DNA from: Bacteroidota bacterium
GTDB lineage: Bacteria; Bacteroidota; Bacteroidia; Bacteroidales; Lentimicrobiaceae
Assembly (NCBI GenBank): GCA_023434665.1
Contig: JAEYSM010000023.1
Location: 168,423 to 232,422 of the forward strand
Direction: 5' to 3'
Length of the DNA stretch: 64,000 nucleotides
Numbering within the stretch: position 1 is the first letter of the stretch; the number at the start of each line of letters is the position of its first letter. The notes below the pieces were generated by a model that saw only the letters and a program-made list of their open reading frames with translations, made no database searches and was not told where the DNA came from. Shown here in pieces: positions 62,875-64,000 of this stretch. Made by a program: the position numbers and the translations under genes.

Positions 62875-64000
62875 TTATTCTTTAATGAACTTCTTTAAAG
62901 CAGTTTTTATACCATCATCAGCTCCAATAAAATAGATACCTGATTTATAATCGCTCAGATCAACTTTACTTATCTCACCATCTTGTTCATAGTCTTTTAA
63001 GATCATACCTAATACGTTATAAACTTTTATATTGATCTTAGCCGAATTTCCTGTTGCTTTAACTGTGATTTCATCACCAGCAGGATTTGGATATAAATCA
63101 AGACTTAGTTCTGACAAACCGACAGGCTGATCATGAACAGCAGCTACCGGAGCCATCGAAGCAACAATGTTAATTGTATAATCCTCCACTTCTCCATTCA
63201 GGAAGGTTTCACATGCAGTTGGTGCTCCTCCGTTCTTCATTGATATCCTTATTCGGGTTTCACCAGTGAGTGAAGACACCGGGATGGTGAATGATCCATT
63301 TACTACTCCTTTCTTGTTATTACCTGCATATACCTGTTCACCTGAATCATTAAAATCCATATCATGATTATAGTCAATCCATATTCTCCAGTATTCTTTT
63401 CTGGTATTTGAATTTGGGGTCAATGAGAAGCTGACAGATCTGCCTTTTGTGGCAGGGAAAATAATGCTGGTAAAGTCAGAATATCCGGAACGAGTACTCG
63501 TTTTTGTAACGCCGCCTACAACTACTTTAGTTATATAATCGCTTGTGTTTGCGTTCGTTGCTGTTGAAGTGCAATATAGAATAGGTGCTATTGCATTGAC
63601 AGTAACATAGCCTGTCTTTACTTCAACATCTGAACCATACTGGTTAGCAGCGGTAAGAGAAACTGTATAAACTCCTTCTGTTGCAAACTGAATTAGTGGA
63701 TTCTGGATAGAACTTGTCAAAACTGTTCCGCTCCCGTTATCAAAACTCCACGACCATGTTGTTGGAGTGTTGGTACTTTGGTCAGTAAACTGCACTGATG
63801 AACCTACCTGAATAGAAGTTGGACTCCCTATAAACTGGGCAACTGGTGGATCCTCGTTAACCGGTGGTTCTCCAAAATTAAATGAAGCGATTCTGGTCTT
63901 CCAGTTCCATCCTCCATTCGAATATTCATTTGTATACCAAAAGGTGTTATCGTCAACAGGATCTACCGACATCATAGAATAATCACCCCATCTGTTAATA
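62875..64000 (-). CDS. Secreted PKD/GEVED protein with T9SS sorting domain (C-terminal part, runs off the right edge)
   Basis: The frame stays open through base 64000, so the N-terminus is missing; an internal ATG at 63975 is not the true start. The visible part begins inside a segment RWGDYSMMSVDPVDDNTFWY that in related proteins follows a large sialidase/BNR-like or peptidase region. A PKD domain follows (about codons 50-130 of this part, with QFIGSPTSIQVGSSVQFTDQ and WSWSFDNGSG). Next is a GEVED domain (WRIWIDYNHDMDFNDSGEQVYAG, split; GEVEDYTINI) and a T9SS sorting domain (LYPNPAGDEITVKATGN through LKKFIKE). It is exported through the system represented by porU, gldJ and PorP. Enzymatic role, if any, lies outside the window. 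Confidence 0.85.
   Translation of the reverse strand, partial: INRWGDYSMMSVDPVDDNTFWYTNEYSNGGWNWKTRIASFNFGEPPVNEDPPVAQFIGSPTSIQVGSSVQFTDQSTNTPTTWSWSFDNGSGTVLTSSIQNPLIQFATEGVYTVSLTAANQYGSDVEVKTGYVTVNAIAPILYCTSTATNANTSDYITKVVVGGVTKTSTRSGYSDFTSIIFPATKGRSVSFSLTPNSNTRKEYWRIWIDYNHDMDFNDSGEQVYAGNNKKGVVNGSFTIPVSSLTGETRIRISMKNGGAPTACETFLNGEVEDYTINIVASMAPVAAVHDQPVGLSELSLDLYPNPAGDEITVKATGNSAKINIKVYNVLGMILKDYEQDGEISKVDLSDYKSGIYFIGADDGIKTALKKFIKE

Noticed and set aside
1..64000. CRISPR arrays, insertion sequences, integrases, prophage genes or restriction systems
   Set aside because: No short regularly spaced repeats, transposase-like proteins, att-like duplications at the tRNA genes, or restriction/modification enzymes were seen in the window.

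Overview
The window is AT-rich DNA from a member of the Bacteroidota, most likely an anaerobic or facultative Bacteroidales/Marinilabiliales-type organism. The evidence is type IX secretion (T9SS) genes (start of porU, a PorP/SprF-family protein, gldJ), three proteins ending in T9SS sorting domains, starts without Shine-Dalgarno sequences, and several promoters matching the Bacteroidetes pattern TTTG-N19/20-TAnnTTTG. No species can be named from the sequence alone.

Layout. 1-6.2 kb: T9SS genes (porU divergent from porP/sprF-gldJ), continuing into cell-wall genes (murF, anmK). 6.1-8.7 kb: an ECF sigma factor, a putative anti-sigma factor and two Spy/CpxP-like periplasmic proteins, with a divergent small exported protein. 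8.9-12.5 kb: a 39-residue membrane protein, then exbB-exbD-tonB-folC. 12.5-21.4 kb: a tungsten/aldehyde region with ThiS- and ThiF-like proteins, an aldehyde:ferredoxin oxidoreductase (AOR), a P5C dehydrogenase, an SDR, a ModE-type regulator without a metal-binding domain, the tungstate-binding lipoprotein WtpA, and an ALDH7-type dehydrogenase. 21.5-49.1 kb: a large exopolysaccharide locus (O-acylation pair, polymerase candidate, glycosyltransferases, deacetylase, asparagine-synthase-like, PaaK-like and CapA-like proteins, Alg14/Alg13 pair, initiating transferase, Wza, Wzc), two paralogous T9SS-exported beta-helix/cadherin proteins, and fcl/gmd for GDP-fucose. 49.2-51.6 kb: the tungstate permease and ATPase plus a MobB-like NTPase. 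51.6-59.1 kb: a mostly uncharacterised envelope locus (modular leucine-rich-repeat protein, two NTF2-like candidates, a hypothetical exported protein, an OmpA/TPR protein). 59.3-64 kb: a TrmH-family methyltransferase, mutS, tRNA-Gly(GCC), tRNA-Leu(TAA), and the C-terminal part of a secreted PKD/GEVED protein.

How it fits together. WtpA at 18.8 kb and WtpBC at 49.2 kb look like one tungstate importer split by about 29 kb. It would feed the AOR, whose pterin cofactor probably depends on the divergent ThiS/ThiF-like pair. T9SS genes at the left end belong to the machinery that should export the sorting-domain proteins further right. The polysaccharide locus has a Wzx/Wzy-type layout, but I see no flippase in it. 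The best candidates for undescribed biology are the split tungsten module, the LRR/NTF2-like envelope operon, and the asparagine-synthase-like/PaaK-like/CapA-like trio in the polysaccharide locus.
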